In this document: positions 1 to 9,079 of the stretch, in pieces | Layout of the letters: every line of letters starts with the position of its first letter | How positions within the stretch are numbered: the first letter of the stretch is position 1 | Source of the DNA: Pectobacterium cacticida | GTDB taxonomy: Bacteria; Pseudomonadota; Gammaproteobacteria; Enterobacterales; Enterobacteriaceae | DNA length: 64,000 nucleotides | Assembly: GCF_036885195.1 (NCBI RefSeq) | Contig: NZ_CP133656.1 | Location: forward strand, 1,426,001 to 1,490,000 | Direction of reading: 5' to 3' | The notes under the pieces: generated by a model | The model's database searches: none | What the model was told of the DNA's origin: nothing | What the model saw: only the letters and a program-made list of their open reading frames with translations | Position numbers and translations under genes: made by a program

Positions 1-87
1 AAGGTGCTGAATGATTTTCTCAGTACTCACCCGGTTTAACGTCGAGAGCAACGCCTGAATGCGATGTAACCGCGTTTCTTCTAACAT
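1..87 (-). CDS. DeoR-family transcriptional regulator, N-terminal part
   Basis: Only the first 29 codons are in the window; the gene runs off the left edge. The peptide begins MLEETRLHRIQALLS and continues RVSTEKIIQHL, the usual start of the DeoR/GlpR winged-helix domain. It begins 31 bases after the permease stop on the same strand, so it is probably the last gene of the importer operon and a candidate local regulator responding to a phosphorylated or phosphonate metabolite. Family assignment rests on a short N-terminus, and the ligand cannot be inferred. Confidence 0.6.
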   Translation of the reverse strand, partial: MLEETRLHRIQALLSTLNRVSTEKIIQHL

Positions 88-118
88 AGCTGTCCATTCA
101 TTGATGTTCTAATACCGA

Positions 119-1771
119 TTACCGCGCTTGCCACTTCTCTGTCACCAGATGCAAAAGCAATGCGGTCATGGCCACGATACCCATAATACAGGTCGAAAAA
201 GCCGCCGCCTGCGAGGTGAAACCGGCTTCATCTAATCGCATGACGGTGACGGCAGCCAAAGGCAACGATGGCGTGACCAAAAAAATGACCGCCGACAGTG
301 TAACCATCGCGCGCATGAATAAAAACAGGGCGACCGAAATTAGCGTTACGCGCATCGCAGGGAGATAGACATCGCGCATAATACGCCCTACGCCGCCGCC
401 TAAAACGGTCGTCGCGTCTTCCATCGCAGGCGGAACATGGCGTATTCCCATCATCATCGTGGTGTAGCCTTGTGTGTGATAATGGTAATAGTTGCAGAGT
501 GCCACCAGCAGTGCCGATCCATACAGCATGCCCCAGGGGAGATCGGCCGTATTGAACGTGAATACGTAGGACAACCCCAACACCAGGCCTGGTACGGCCA
601 CCGGTAAGGCGCTAAGAAGCGCGGCGGCATTAGCCAACTTACCCGGTTGGCGATGAATGCCGAAGGTGAGCAGAAAGAGAAGCGCAGTACCAACCACCGC
701 GGTCAGCGCCGATATCCAGATGGATGTCCACAGAGGCGCATAGCCTCCCGCGAGATCGATATTGTAATGTTTAAGCGTCAGATCCAATCGGTACGGCCAC
801 AGGCGAATCATGCTGGCGATAATGACGGTGCCGATCACGGCGACAATCATCAGTGCGATGGTCATGGTTGCCAGGTAGAACGACATGTCCCGCGTGCGCA
901 GCGGTTGTGGCACGTGGGGGATCGCCGCCTGCGTCCCGATCGCTTTTTGCCGCTGGGTTGTCGCGCGTTCTATCCAGATCGCCGCTGCCGCAGGCAACAG
1001 CAGCAGAATCCCGACGACCGCCCCCATTCCGAATTTCATTTGGCCGCTGACCTGGCTGTAGATCTCGGTTGCCAGCACGGAGAAGTTGCCGCCGATCACC
1101 ATGGCATTGCCGAAATCCGTGATGGTGATCGTAAAGACCACAAAGGCTGTACTCAGTAGTCCATAGCGCAGGCCGGGGAGCGTAATATCCAGGAATTGTC
1201 GCCAGTCAGACGCGCCAAGAACGTTCGCGGCTTCATACTGACGCGTATCGCTGTGGCGCAGGGTGGCTCGAATAATCAGGATCGCTTGCGGTAGCGCGTA
1301 AAGCACATTGGCGATTAATAACCCCCAGAAGCCATAAATCTCTAATCGCACGCCAAGCAGATTGCCGACGATACCGTTTCTCCCCAGTAGAAAAATCAAA
1401 CCCAGCCCCAACACTAACGAGGGGGCGAGTATAGGCAACGAGGTCGCAAAGGCGATAAAGCGTTTTGCGGGCATCACGGTGCATTCCAATCCATAGGCGA
1501 CAATAAATCCCAAAAATAGCGTCACCAGCGTGGTGATGACGCCAAGAATCAGGCTGTTGAGCGTCGCCTGCCAGATACCGGGCGAGTCCATCAGCGCCCG
1601 ATAATTGGCGAGCCCAACACTGCCGTTTTGATCGTCCAACAGGCTATGCCAGACAATACTCAGCATCGGAATAGCAAAAAACATCAGTAACGTCAGCAGC
1701 GGGATCCACAGACATAGACCAGAAAGCCAGCGATCGCGAGACGTTTGCGGAGGAAGCATGGTCTGACTCAT
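119..1771 (-). CDS. Phosphonate-type ABC importer, fused permease (PhnU2-like)
   Basis: This 550-residue inner-membrane permease forms the channel of the importer. It has two homologous halves of about six membrane segments, each with an EAA-type coupling loop (EAANVLGAS in the first half, EDATTVLGG in the second), as in the fused permeases annotated as putative 2-aminoethylphosphonate or Fe3+/thiamine-type transporters. I place the start at MSQTMLPP, whose ATG overlaps the ATPase stop by four bases (ATGA). The longer frame upstream lies inside the ATPase gene. The substrate is inferred from family resemblance only. Confidence 0.82.
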   Translation of the reverse strand: MSQTMLPPQTSRDRWLSGLCLWIPLLTLLMFFAIPMLSIVWHSLLDDQNGSVGLANYRALMDSPGIWQATLNSLILGVITTLVTLFLGFIVAYGLECTVMPAKRFIAFATSLPILAPSLVLGLGLIFLLGRNGIVGNLLGVRLEIYGFWGLLIANVLYALPQAILIIRATLRHSDTRQYEAANVLGASDWRQFLDITLPGLRYGLLSTAFVVFTITITDFGNAMVIGGNFSVLATEIYSQVSGQMKFGMGAVVGILLLLPAAAAIWIERATTQRQKAIGTQAAIPHVPQPLRTRDMSFYLATMTIALMIVAVIGTVIIASMIRLWPYRLDLTLKHYNIDLAGGYAPLWTSIWISALTAVVGTALLFLLTFGIHRQPGKLANAAALLSALPVAVPGLVLGLSYVFTFNTADLPWGMLYGSALLVALCNYYHYHTQGYTTMMMGIRHVPPAMEDATTVLGGGVGRIMRDVYLPAMRVTLISVALFLFMRAMVTLSAVIFLVTPSLPLAAVTVMRLDEAGFTSQAAAFSTCIMGIVAMTALLLHLVTEKWQAR

Positions 1772-2778
1772 GGTTGCACCCAGGCGCAGTCTTCTGCACG
1801 AATAGAGAGATGGACAGGGTCGCCGATATGCCAGTGTCTGGTACTGCTGGTCTCGACCAGTAGCGGCTGCGATTTCCACATCACCTGCACGCGCTGGATA
1901 CTGCCAAGGAAGCTGGTATTGATGACTCTTCCCGCTGCGCCTTCCGTTTTCTGTAGTGTGATCCTTTCTGGGCGAATAAATAATTCCGCGCCGTCCGGCG
2001 GTGCCGTTTCCTGCGGCGGAGAGAGCAGTTCCGGCATCAGCGTGCCGACAACGTCGCGCGACAACAGGTTACTGTGTCCCATAAATTCGGCGACGAAACG
2101 CGTGCGCGGTCGGGTATACAGTTCATACGGTGTCCCTTCCTGTACGATGCGGCCTGCTTGCATGCAAATGATTTTATCCGCCATGCTCATCGCTTCTTCC
2201 TGATCGTGCGTCACCATCAGGGTGGGAATGCCGAGTCGCTGTTGCACCTCGCGTAATTCCTGACGCAACCCGGCACGCACACGTGCATCCAGCGCCGACA
2301 GCGGTTCATCCAGCAATAGCAGCGCAGGGTTGACTGCCAAGGCCCGCGCGATAGCGACGCGCTGCTGCTGTCCGCCAGAAAGCTGAGTAGGGTAACGATC
2401 GCCAAATCCGCTGAGCCGCACGGTGTCCAGCAGGTCACTAACACGGGCCGCTATTTCTTCAGCGGGAACCCGGCGAATTTTTAGCCCATAGCCAATATTC
2501 TGCGCAATCGTCATATGAGGGAACAAGGAATAGGATTGGAAGACGATGCCAAATCCTCTCTCCTTGGCAGGAACATTGACCAGATCGCGATCGTCCAGCG
2601 TGATTTTCCCGCCATCGCAGCTGAGTAACCCGGCGATGATACGCAGCAATGTCGTTTTGCCACAGCCGCTGGGCCCAAGAAGACAGACGAACTCGGCATT
2701 TTCGATCGCTAAATTAATGCGGTCGAGTGCGACATACCCGTCAAAACTTTTGTAGAGATTGTGAATAACCAGTGCCAT
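1768..2778 (-). CDS. Phosphonate-type ABC importer, ATP-binding subunit (PhnT2-like)
   Basis: This 336-residue cytoplasmic ATPase energises the importer. Visible motifs are Walker A GPSGCGKTT at residues 35-43, the signature LSGGQQQR near residue 133, Walker B LLLLDEP just after it, and an H-loop in VTHDQEEAMS. The C-terminal 100 residues form a TOBE-like regulatory extension, typical of the CUT/Fe3+/spermidine type. It is translationally coupled to the permease and lies 75 bases downstream of the binding-protein gene. Confidence 0.88.
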   Translation of the reverse strand: MALVIHNLYKSFDGYVALDRINLAIENAEFVCLLGPSGCGKTTLLRIIAGLLSCDGGKITLDDRDLVNVPAKERGFGIVFQSYSLFPHMTIAQNIGYGLKIRRVPAEEIAARVSDLLDTVRLSGFGDRYPTQLSGGQQQRVAIARALAVNPALLLLDEPLSALDARVRAGLRQELREVQQRLGIPTLMVTHDQEEAMSMADKIICMQAGRIVQEGTPYELYTRPRTRFVAEFMGHSNLLSRDVVGTLMPELLSPPQETAPPDGAELFIRPERITLQKTEGAAGRVINTSFLGSIQRVQVMWKSQPLLVETSSTRHWHIGDPVHLSIRAEDCAWVQP

Positions 2779-2853
2779 AACTATGCCCTTTAATCACGAC
2801 TGCCGCCGGGGTCAGACAGGTTGGGCGGCAGCGTTTACTGCGAATACAGACCA

Positions 2854-3873
2854 TTATCGGCCGATGGTTTTTTGCCAGGTTGTCAATGTCGCGTGGCGAC
2901 TGTTGGCGCTTTGGGTGAAATCCACAGGGTAGAGCACCGATGAGAGGTCGGCGGGCAGCCCCGCCATTGTCGCGGCTTTAGACTGCGCAACGCCGGGGAT
3001 TGTCACGATCTCTTTGTATTTGGTGTACAGCTCGGCAGCATGGCTAGACAGTGTCCAGTCAAGAAAGCGTTTGGCATCCGGTTTGTTCTTCGCTGAGGCC
3101 ATCAGGGCGGAAGCCTCCAACTCATAGCCAGCGCCATCGTGCGGAATCACCATTTTGAGTGGGTAGCCTTCTTCAATCGACTGCATGGCGGCAAACGCTA
3201 ACGATATGCCAATGGCATATTCGCCCGTCCGCGCCGCCTTGCAGGGACGCGAGCCCGACTTGGTGTATTGGGCGATATTGCCATCCAGTGATTTCAGAAA
3301 TGCCCAACCGTCTTGTTCCCCTTTCGCTTGCAGCAATGCGGCGATTTGTAGATAACCCGTACCGGACGAGACAGGATTGGGCATCACAATTTCACCCTTA
3401 TAGATTGGGTTAGTCAGATCTTGCCAGGAGGCAGGCACAGGAAGGTTTTTGGCTTTGAGCACTTCAGTGTTGACACAGAAGGCCGCCATGTAGCCGGTCG
3501 CCGCAAACCATTTATGATCCGCCGCCCGATAGCGTGCCGGGAGTTGCTCACTGCCTTTGGCATCATAGGGTTCCAGCAAGGCCGATATTCTCGGGTCCAT
3601 CACGCTGGTTACCGCCCAACCCCAAATGACATCATGTTGCGGATTCTTGGATTCGGCCAGAATCCGTGGGCCAAGGTCGCCGGTGGACAAACGCAGCACA
3701 TTAATTGTCAGGTCGGGTAAATCTTTTTTGGCCTGAGCGACATAATCTTTAATCTCGTCCTCTTCCAGTGAGGTATAGACCGTGATGGCGCCAGCATATG
3801 CGGCGGCGTTAAACAGTGTGGCACAGCTCAACACGGCGAGCAGGCTAATGCGGCAAAATAAAGAACGGTTCAT
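2854..3873 (-). CDS. Phosphonate-type ABC importer, periplasmic binding protein (PhnS2-like)
   Basis: This 339-residue exported solute-binding protein is first in the operon. A signal peptide of about 27 residues ends AAAYA. The mature protein starts with AITVYTSLEEDEI, the pattern of extracellular binding-protein family 1 in the iron/thiamine/2-aminoethylphosphonate group. The closest family I recognise is the putative 2-aminoethylphosphonate binding protein. The neighbouring PLP enzyme fits amino-phosphonate or amino-alcohol-phosphate use. An iron or phosphate-ester ligand is not excluded. Confidence 0.8.
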   Translation of the reverse strand: MNRSLFCRISLLAVLSCATLFNAAAYAGAITVYTSLEEDEIKDYVAQAKKDLPDLTINVLRLSTGDLGPRILAESKNPQHDVIWGWAVTSVMDPRISALLEPYDAKGSEQLPARYRAADHKWFAATGYMAAFCVNTEVLKAKNLPVPASWQDLTNPIYKGEIVMPNPVSSGTGYLQIAALLQAKGEQDGWAFLKSLDGNIAQYTKSGSRPCKAARTGEYAIGISLAFAAMQSIEEGYPLKMVIPHDGAGYELEASALMASAKNKPDAKRFLDWTLSSHAAELYTKYKEIVTIPGVAQSKAATMAGLPADLSSVLYPVDFTQSANSRHATLTTWQKTIGR

Positions 3874-4285
3874 ACAGGTTCCCCTACGGTTGTGGAAATA
3901 TGGGCATCGCTATTTTCCCCGCGGCGAACGTCAATAGCTCATGGTGTGCATTTTTGTGTTTATCGCGCGGCGTCTGACGAATTAGCACGAAGCATGCCAA
4001 AATCTTATCTGGTCAAATGTTGTGATTTATATTTTATATAAATCAATGCATTATTAATTTTATAGGTATGGTCTGAAGCAAATAGACCGCTAGCATAGAC
4101 ATGAAATTAATTTTTTATGACGCTTTTGTTGCACTTTTTTGGCATTCACGTGCATTAAAGAAGTGCATATTTTTGTATTTGTGTATTTTGTTGCTTTTGG
4201 TGTAGGGTAAGTATTATCTGAACCTGCGCGATGCGTTCCCTAGGTGCGACGTAGTCGGGCTACTATTTTTGTTACAGGAGTCATT
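3874..4285. promoter_or_regulatory. Divergent AT-rich control region
   Basis: This 412-base gap separates the importer operon (minus) from the PLP enzyme (plus). It is much richer in A+T than the flanking genes, especially from 4010 to 4200. Both transcription units must start here, so shared regulation is likely. I could not single out convincing -35/-10 pairs or an operator. The plus-strand gene is preceded by the Shine-Dalgarno AGGAG at 4276-4280. Confidence 0.5.
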
Positions 4286-5632
4286 ATGGCGACACGATCT
4301 ACCATCATGGATACCAACAGCTTTCGTACCGAGCATGCGCAGGCGCTGGATGCGGATACGCGCAGATTGACGGACAGGCGTTCCCAGGTGTTGGGGAACT
4401 CATACCGCTTGTTCTACCGTAACCCGGTACACCTGGTTCGCGGTGAGGGACAATATTTGTGGGATGCCGCGGGACATAAATACCTGGATGTCTACAACAA
4501 TGTCGCCAGCATCGGACACTGCCACCCCGCAGTCATCGATGCCGTGCATCAGCAAATGTGTTTACTGAATACCCATACCCGCTATTTGCACGAACGCATT
4601 CTGGATTATTCGGCGGATATTCTCAGCACCGTACCGGCCGAGATTAATAAGGCGATGTACATGTGTACCGGCTCGGAAGCCAACGATCTGGCGATTCGCG
4701 TAGCGCGTGCCTACAGCGGCGGAACGGGAATTATTGTCAGCCGCGAGGCGTACCACGGAACCAGCGAATTAACTTCTGGCGCGTCGCCCGCGCTTGGCAG
4801 TGGGCAGCCGCTGGCGGCGACCACGCGGCTTGTGCCAGCGCCCGATCGCTATCGCGTCAATGCGCCGGATTTGGGCACCTGGTTCGCGCAGCAAATCCAG
4901 ATACAAATTGATGATATGGCCGCGAACGGCATTAAATTCGCTGGTTTTCTGGCGGATTCTATTTTTTCTTCCGATGGCGTACTACCTGGCCCCGCAGGCT
5001 ATCTGCAACCCGCGATAGAAGTGGTGCATGCCAATGGCGGGATCTTCATCGCGGATGAGGTTCAGCCGGGGTTTGCCCGTACTGGCGAACATTTCTGGGG
5101 GTTTGGCCGTCATGGCATTGTGCCTGATGTGGTGACGTTAGGTAAACCGATGGGGAATGGCATACCGGTATCGGCGCTGTTAGCGAAAGACGATGTGCTA
5201 GCGGCGTTCAGCGATGAAATTCCCTATTTCAATACCTTTGGTGGTAACCCGGTATCGATAGCGGCCGCACAGGCGGTGCTCAACGTGATTCGAGAGGAAG
5301 GTTTACAGGAACATAGTCGAGTGGTGGGCGAACAATTAACGCGCGAACTGGCGCGCCTTGCCGAGCGCCACGCGTGTGTCGGCGATGTACGCGGCGCGGG
5401 CCTGTTCATCGGGTTTGAACTGGTCAGCGACCGCGAAACCAAAACGCCGGATAAAGCGCTGGCGTTGGATGTGGTCGAGCAACTTCGGGCCGATCATGTC
5501 CTTACGTCAGTGGCTGGCCCGCACGGCAATGTGTTGAAGCTGCGTCCGCCGCTGGCGTTTCAGGCACAGGATATCGACTGGCTTGTCGGCGCGCTCGACC
5601 GAGCACTGAGCCTGCTTTCACCTCAGCGTTAA
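4286..5632 (+). CDS. PLP-dependent class III aminotransferase-fold enzyme (AGXT2L/PbfA-type lyase or transaminase)
   Basis: This 448-residue cytoplasmic PLP enzyme has the cofactor features GSEAND at 129-134, the PLP-ring aspartate D257 in ADEVQPG and the Schiff-base lysine K287 in TLGKPMGNG. The overall pattern resembles the AGXT2L group, which contains ethanolamine-phosphate phospho-lyase and the (R)-1-hydroxy-2-aminoethylphosphonate ammonia-lyase PbfA. Divergence from a phosphonate-type importer favours a role in amino-phosphonate breakdown. Amino-alcohol-O-phosphate phospho-lyase activity, described long ago in soft-rot erwinias, is an equally real alternative; no kinase gene is visible here. 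The start is the ATG after AGGAGTCATT; a 14-codon-longer frame lacks such a site. Confidence 0.75.
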   Translation: MATRSTIMDTNSFRTEHAQALDADTRRLTDRRSQVLGNSYRLFYRNPVHLVRGEGQYLWDAAGHKYLDVYNNVASIGHCHPAVIDAVHQQMCLLNTHTRYLHERILDYSADILSTVPAEINKAMYMCTGSEANDLAIRVARAYSGGTGIIVSREAYHGTSELTSGASPALGSGQPLAATTRLVPAPDRYRVNAPDLGTWFAQQIQIQIDDMAANGIKFAGFLADSIFSSDGVLPGPAGYLQPAIEVVHANGGIFIADEVQPGFARTGEHFWGFGRHGIVPDVVTLGKPMGNGIPVSALLAKDDVLAAFSDEIPYFNTFGGNPVSIAAAQAVLNVIREEGLQEHSRVVGEQLTRELARLAERHACVGDVRGAGLFIGFELVSDRETKTPDKALALDVVEQLRADHVLTSVAGPHGNVLKLRPPLAFQAQDIDWLVGALDRALSLLSPQR

Positions 5633-5648
5633 CATCCCCCTTATATAT

Positions 5649-5677
5649 GCAGGCGTCGGCCGTTGTCTGACGTCTGC
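5649..5677 (+). terminator. Hairpin after the PLP enzyme
   Basis: GCAGGCGTC (5649-5657) pairs with GACGTCTGC (5669-5677) over an 11-base loop, with one G-T pair. It sits 17 bases after the stop codon. There is no T run behind it, so it is at best a weak intrinsic terminator. The rest of the gap to bglX (5678-5972) shows no gene. Confidence 0.4.
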
Positions 5678-5972
5678 ACGCAGCTAACTTTCCCCCAATC
5701 GCACGGATTGCATGGCAATGTGGCGTGTCGCTCGGCATTATTCTTACGGTTTTGATGCAATGAAACTGTAATCAATGCACTATATTACGCGCAGTGTATT
5801 TGAGTGCGTCGGTGCGGCAACCACTATGGATAGCCTTTTCGCAGGGTAGGGCAAGGCGTTCCTCGCCTTGCCAGAGAAAGGATGCGGCCGTCGGAATTTT
5901 TAACCTGTCCTGTGCTCCAGCGCTCGGTTCTAATTTGCGCGGAGATCTGGATTGATTGGGTCTATATAACGA

Positions 5973-8279
5973 ATGAAATGGTTGATTTCACTGACGATGG
6001 CAATAGGACTTGCCTGTAATCCGCTAGCGGCGCAGGAATTGTCACCTGTGCCGACCTCTTTATCCCCCTCACATTCGCAGCGCGATGCCTTTGTTACCGA
6101 TCTCCTGAAGAAAATGACGCTGGAAGAGAAGGTCGGTCAGCTCCGATTAATCAGTGTCGGGGCTGATAATCCGAAAGCCGCCATCCGGGAGATGATCAAA
6201 AACGGCCAGGTCGGCGCGATTTTTAATACGGTAACTCGCCCGGATATTCGCGCTATGCAGGATCAGGTGATGCAACTCAGCCGCCTGAAGATCCCGTTGT
6301 TTTTCGCCTATGACGTGGTGCATGGGCAGCGTACCATTTTCCCGATTGCGTTGGGGCTGGCGTCGAGCTGGGACATGGCTGCGATTGAAAAAAGCGCACG
6401 CGTGGCGGCGTATGAAGCGACGGAAGACGGCCTGAATATGACCTGGGCGCCGATGGTGGATATCACGCGCGATCCGCGCTGGGGCCGGGTGTCGGAAGGC
6501 TTCGGGGAAGACACCTGGCTGACAAGTAAAATCGCCGGCGTGGTCGTGAAAGCCTTTCAGGGAGATGATGTCACCGGCCGTCATTCGCTGATGACCAGTG
6601 TAAAACATTACGCGCTCTATGGCGCGGTTGAAGGCGGACGCGATTATAACACGGTGGACATGAGCCCTCAGCGTATGTTCCAGGACTATATGCCGCCCTA
6701 TAAAGCAGCGATTGACGCGGGCAGCGGCGGCGTGATGGTGGCGCTGAATTCCATTAACGGCACGCCCGCCACCGCCAATAGCTGGTTGCTGAAAGATGTT
6801 CTGCGTGATAACTGGCATTTCAAGGGGATTACGATTACCGACCATGGTGCAATCAAAGAGCTAATTAAACATGGCGTCGCCAGCGGTCCGCGTGATGCTT
6901 CGCGTTTGGCGATCAAATCGGGTATCGGGATGAGCATGAGCGACGAGTATTTTGCGCGCTACCTGCCCGAACTGGTGAAAAGCGGTGCAGTGAGCCCGCA
7001 GGAAATCGATGATGCCTGCCGTCAGGTGCTGAACGTAAAATACGATATGGGGCTGTTTGCCGATCCTTATCGCCACCTGGGACCAGTAGGTTCCGATCCG
7101 GTGGACACCAATGCAGAAAGTCGGTTACATCGGCTGGAGGCGCGTGATGTGGCGCGGAAAAGTCTGGTGTTGTTGAAAAACCGCCTGCAAACGCTGCCGC
7201 TGAAAAAGCAGGGGACGATTGCCGTCGTCGGGCCATTGGCTGACAGCCAGCGCGATACCATGGGAAGCTGGTCTGCCGCGGGTGTGGCAAAACAAACGAT
7301 TACCGTTTATCAGGGGCTGAAGAATGCCGTCGGCGATAAAGCCACCATCCTCTACGCCAAAGGCGCCAATGTCAGTAATCATAAAGGCATTATCGACTTC
7401 CTCAATCAATATGAAACGGCTGTGCAGGTGGATAAACGTCCACCACAGGTGATGATCGATGAAGCCGTGGCGGTCGCGCAGAAGGCTGATGTCGTGGTGG
7501 CGGTGGTCGGCGAAGCCGCCGGGATGGCGCATGAAGCCTCCAGTCGTTCTAATATCGACTTGCCGCAAAGCCAGCGCGATTTGATTGCGGCGCTGAAAGC
7601 CACGGGAAAACCGCTGGTCTTGGTGCTGATGAATGGTCGCCCTTTGGCGCTAGTGCATGAAGATCAACAGGCCGATGCGTTACTGGAAACCTGGTTCAGC
7701 GGCACGGAAGGCGGCAACGCCATTGCCGACGTATTATTCGGCGACTATAACCCGTCCGGCAAGCTACCCATGTCTTTCCCGCGTTCCGTCGGTCAGATTC
7801 CTATCTACTATAACCATTTGCCGACCGGTCGACCTTATACGCCGGAAAACCCCGGTAAATATACCTCTCATTATTATGATGAGGCCAACGGGCCGCTTTA
7901 TCCGTTTGGTTACGGCCTGAGCTACACGACATTCAGCGTCTCAGACGTGCGTTTGTCCAGTCAGACCATGAAGCGTAACGGCACAATCAATGCCAGCGTG
8001 ACGGTAAAAAACACCGGTAAGCGTGCTGGTGAAACTGTCGTGCAGCTCTACTTGCACGATGTCGTTGCCTCCATCAGTCGTCCAGTGAAAGAACTGCGCG
8101 GTTTCGAGAAAGTCATGCTACAGCCAGGGGAGTCTCGCACGGTGACCTTCACGCTTAACCAGGACGCGTTGAAATTTTACAATGCCCGCATGCAGCAGGT
8201 TGTCGAGCCGGGTAAATTCGACGTGATGATTGGTTTGGATTCGCAACGCGTGAAGCATGGCAGTTTTACCCTGCTATAA
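5973..8279 (+). CDS. bglX: Periplasmic beta-glucosidase BglX (GH3)
   Basis: This 768-residue exported family 3 glycoside hydrolase releases glucose from beta-glucosides, including plant cell-wall oligosaccharides. The signal peptide is about 20 residues (MKWLISLT...LAAQ). The GH3 N-domain carries the nucleophile D290 in ITDHGAI, followed by the GH3 C-domain and a C-terminal fibronectin type III-like domain (about 660-768, ending VMIGLDSQRVKHGSF). Length and order match E. coli BglX. It stands alone between gaps, so it is probably monocistronic. Confidence 0.95.
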   Translation: MKWLISLTMAIGLACNPLAAQELSPVPTSLSPSHSQRDAFVTDLLKKMTLEEKVGQLRLISVGADNPKAAIREMIKNGQVGAIFNTVTRPDIRAMQDQVMQLSRLKIPLFFAYDVVHGQRTIFPIALGLASSWDMAAIEKSARVAAYEATEDGLNMTWAPMVDITRDPRWGRVSEGFGEDTWLTSKIAGVVVKAFQGDDVTGRHSLMTSVKHYALYGAVEGGRDYNTVDMSPQRMFQDYMPPYKAAIDAGSGGVMVALNSINGTPATANSWLLKDVLRDNWHFKGITITDHGAIKELIKHGVASGPRDASRLAIKSGIGMSMSDEYFARYLPELVKSGAVSPQEIDDACRQVLNVKYDMGLFADPYRHLGPVGSDPVDTNAESRLHRLEARDVARKSLVLLKNRLQTLPLKKQGTIAVVGPLADSQRDTMGSWSAAGVAKQTITVYQGLKNAVGDKATILYAKGANVSNHKGIIDFLNQYETAVQVDKRPPQVMIDEAVAVAQKADVVVAVVGEAAGMAHEASSRSNIDLPQSQRDLIAALKATGKPLVLVLMNGRPLALVHEDQQADALLETWFSGTEGGNAIADVLFGDYNPSGKLPMSFPRSVGQIPIYYNHLPTGRPYTPENPGKYTSHYYDEANGPLYPFGYGLSYTTFSVSDVRLSSQTMKRNGTINASVTVKNTGKRAGETVVQLYLHDVVASISRPVKELRGFEKVMLQPGESRTVTFTLNQDALKFYNARMQQVVEPGKFDVMIGLDSQRVKHGSFTLL

Positions 8280-8320
8280 TTTCACACGGTTTTCGTTCTA
8301 CGTTACTACAACAACCTTCG

Positions 8321-8346
8321 CCCGCTGCCATCATACCGGCGGCGGG
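8321..8346 (+). terminator. Stem-loop downstream of bglX
   Basis: CCCGCTGCC (8321-8329) pairs with GGCGGCGGG (8338-8346) with one G-U pair and an 8-base loop. It is GC-rich and 41 bases past the bglX stop, but no T tract follows. It may act as a 3' stability hairpin or a weak terminator. Confidence 0.4.
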
Positions 8347-8423
8347 GTAATGTGGAGAGTGATTAGCAGATTATCGCAGGTGAACGGTCTCACGATCGTC
8401 ATTAACGCGCTGGCAGGAACCCC

Positions 8424-8531
8424 TTAACCTGAATGCACGATGATAATGTAACCGACCAACATCATGCCGGAAATGCCTCCTAAAGCGAGTATGGCAAAGA
8501 GGCCGATAATACCGAGTTTTTGCAGCGTCAT
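8424..8531 (-). CDS. Small single-pass membrane protein, 35 residues
   Basis: The reading frame starts MTLQKLGIIGLFAIL and ends IIIVHSG. It is one long hydrophobic segment with glycines (LALGGISGMMLVGY) and a short polar tail. A good Shine-Dalgarno AAGGA lies 8 bases before the ATG, which supports translation. I do not recognise the family. Its size and layout match enterobacterial small inner-membrane proteins that bind and modulate larger membrane complexes, but no partner is apparent. Confidence 0.55.
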   Translation of the reverse strand: MTLQKLGIIGLFAILALGGISGMMLVGYIIIVHSG

Positions 8532-8618
8532 CAGGTTATCCTTTTGTTAATTGCTTAGGATTATAATGCCTTCCATCAATGAAACAAGGTGGAATAGGGC
8601 GCTTATGTTTCAACCTTG

Positions 8619-8874
8619 TCACCGCAGTAATAACAGCAGACCAAAAAAAATCAGAATGACACCGGCTCCGCGTTCAATTGACTGAAGCCAACGGGTTACA
8701 ACTGTGTGGCTGCTGGGGATCGATAAGAATCATCTCGCCGACGCGTAGCGTATAGCGGGTGTGACGGTAGTGGCACTGCGTCTCACCTTCCATGATGGCC
8801 CCAATCGAGAATTGAGCATGGCTGTGAGTCTTATAAGCAATGATGGCTATGGTACGTGCTTCGGAGCTCAACAT
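8619..8874 (-). pseudogene. Fused remnant: AraC regulator N-terminus joined to a LysE-type exporter tail
   Basis: The 5' part encodes an AraC-type cupin sensor (HSHAQFSIGAI...VGEMILIDPQQPHSCNP) but stops after about 66 residues, with no HTH domain. From about 8690 a second frame on the same strand reads RWLQSIERGAGVILIFFGLLLLLR and a stop, the usual C-terminus of LysE/RhtB amino-acid exporters. A regulator gene and its neighbouring exporter gene appear to have been fused by a deletion that removed most of both. No function is expected. Confidence 0.65.
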
Positions 8875-9079
8875 GCGGTAAGTGTGGCGAAAACCAGTAC
8901 GATTGATCAGTCGAGCGGATCATAATTTATCGACGATATGGTGGCTGTGCATGAAAATTAGGCGTTACCTTAATTGCTGCAAGGACGATTGTCGAGACCG
9001 GCATCACCCGTGATAACGGCTGACGTCGTTGGGCGTCTGTGGGACAATAGCCGCCAGGTTACGCAGATACAGAGTGAGC

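Noticed and set aside
6147..6845. Long open frame of 232 codons on the minus strand inside bglX
   Set aside because: It lies opposite a clear GH3 gene; His/Arg-rich translation and no ribosome site mark it as a shadow.
9000..9079. LexA (SOS) box in front of dinG, as in E. coli
   Set aside because: No CTGT-N8-ACAG pattern was found in the upstream DNA.
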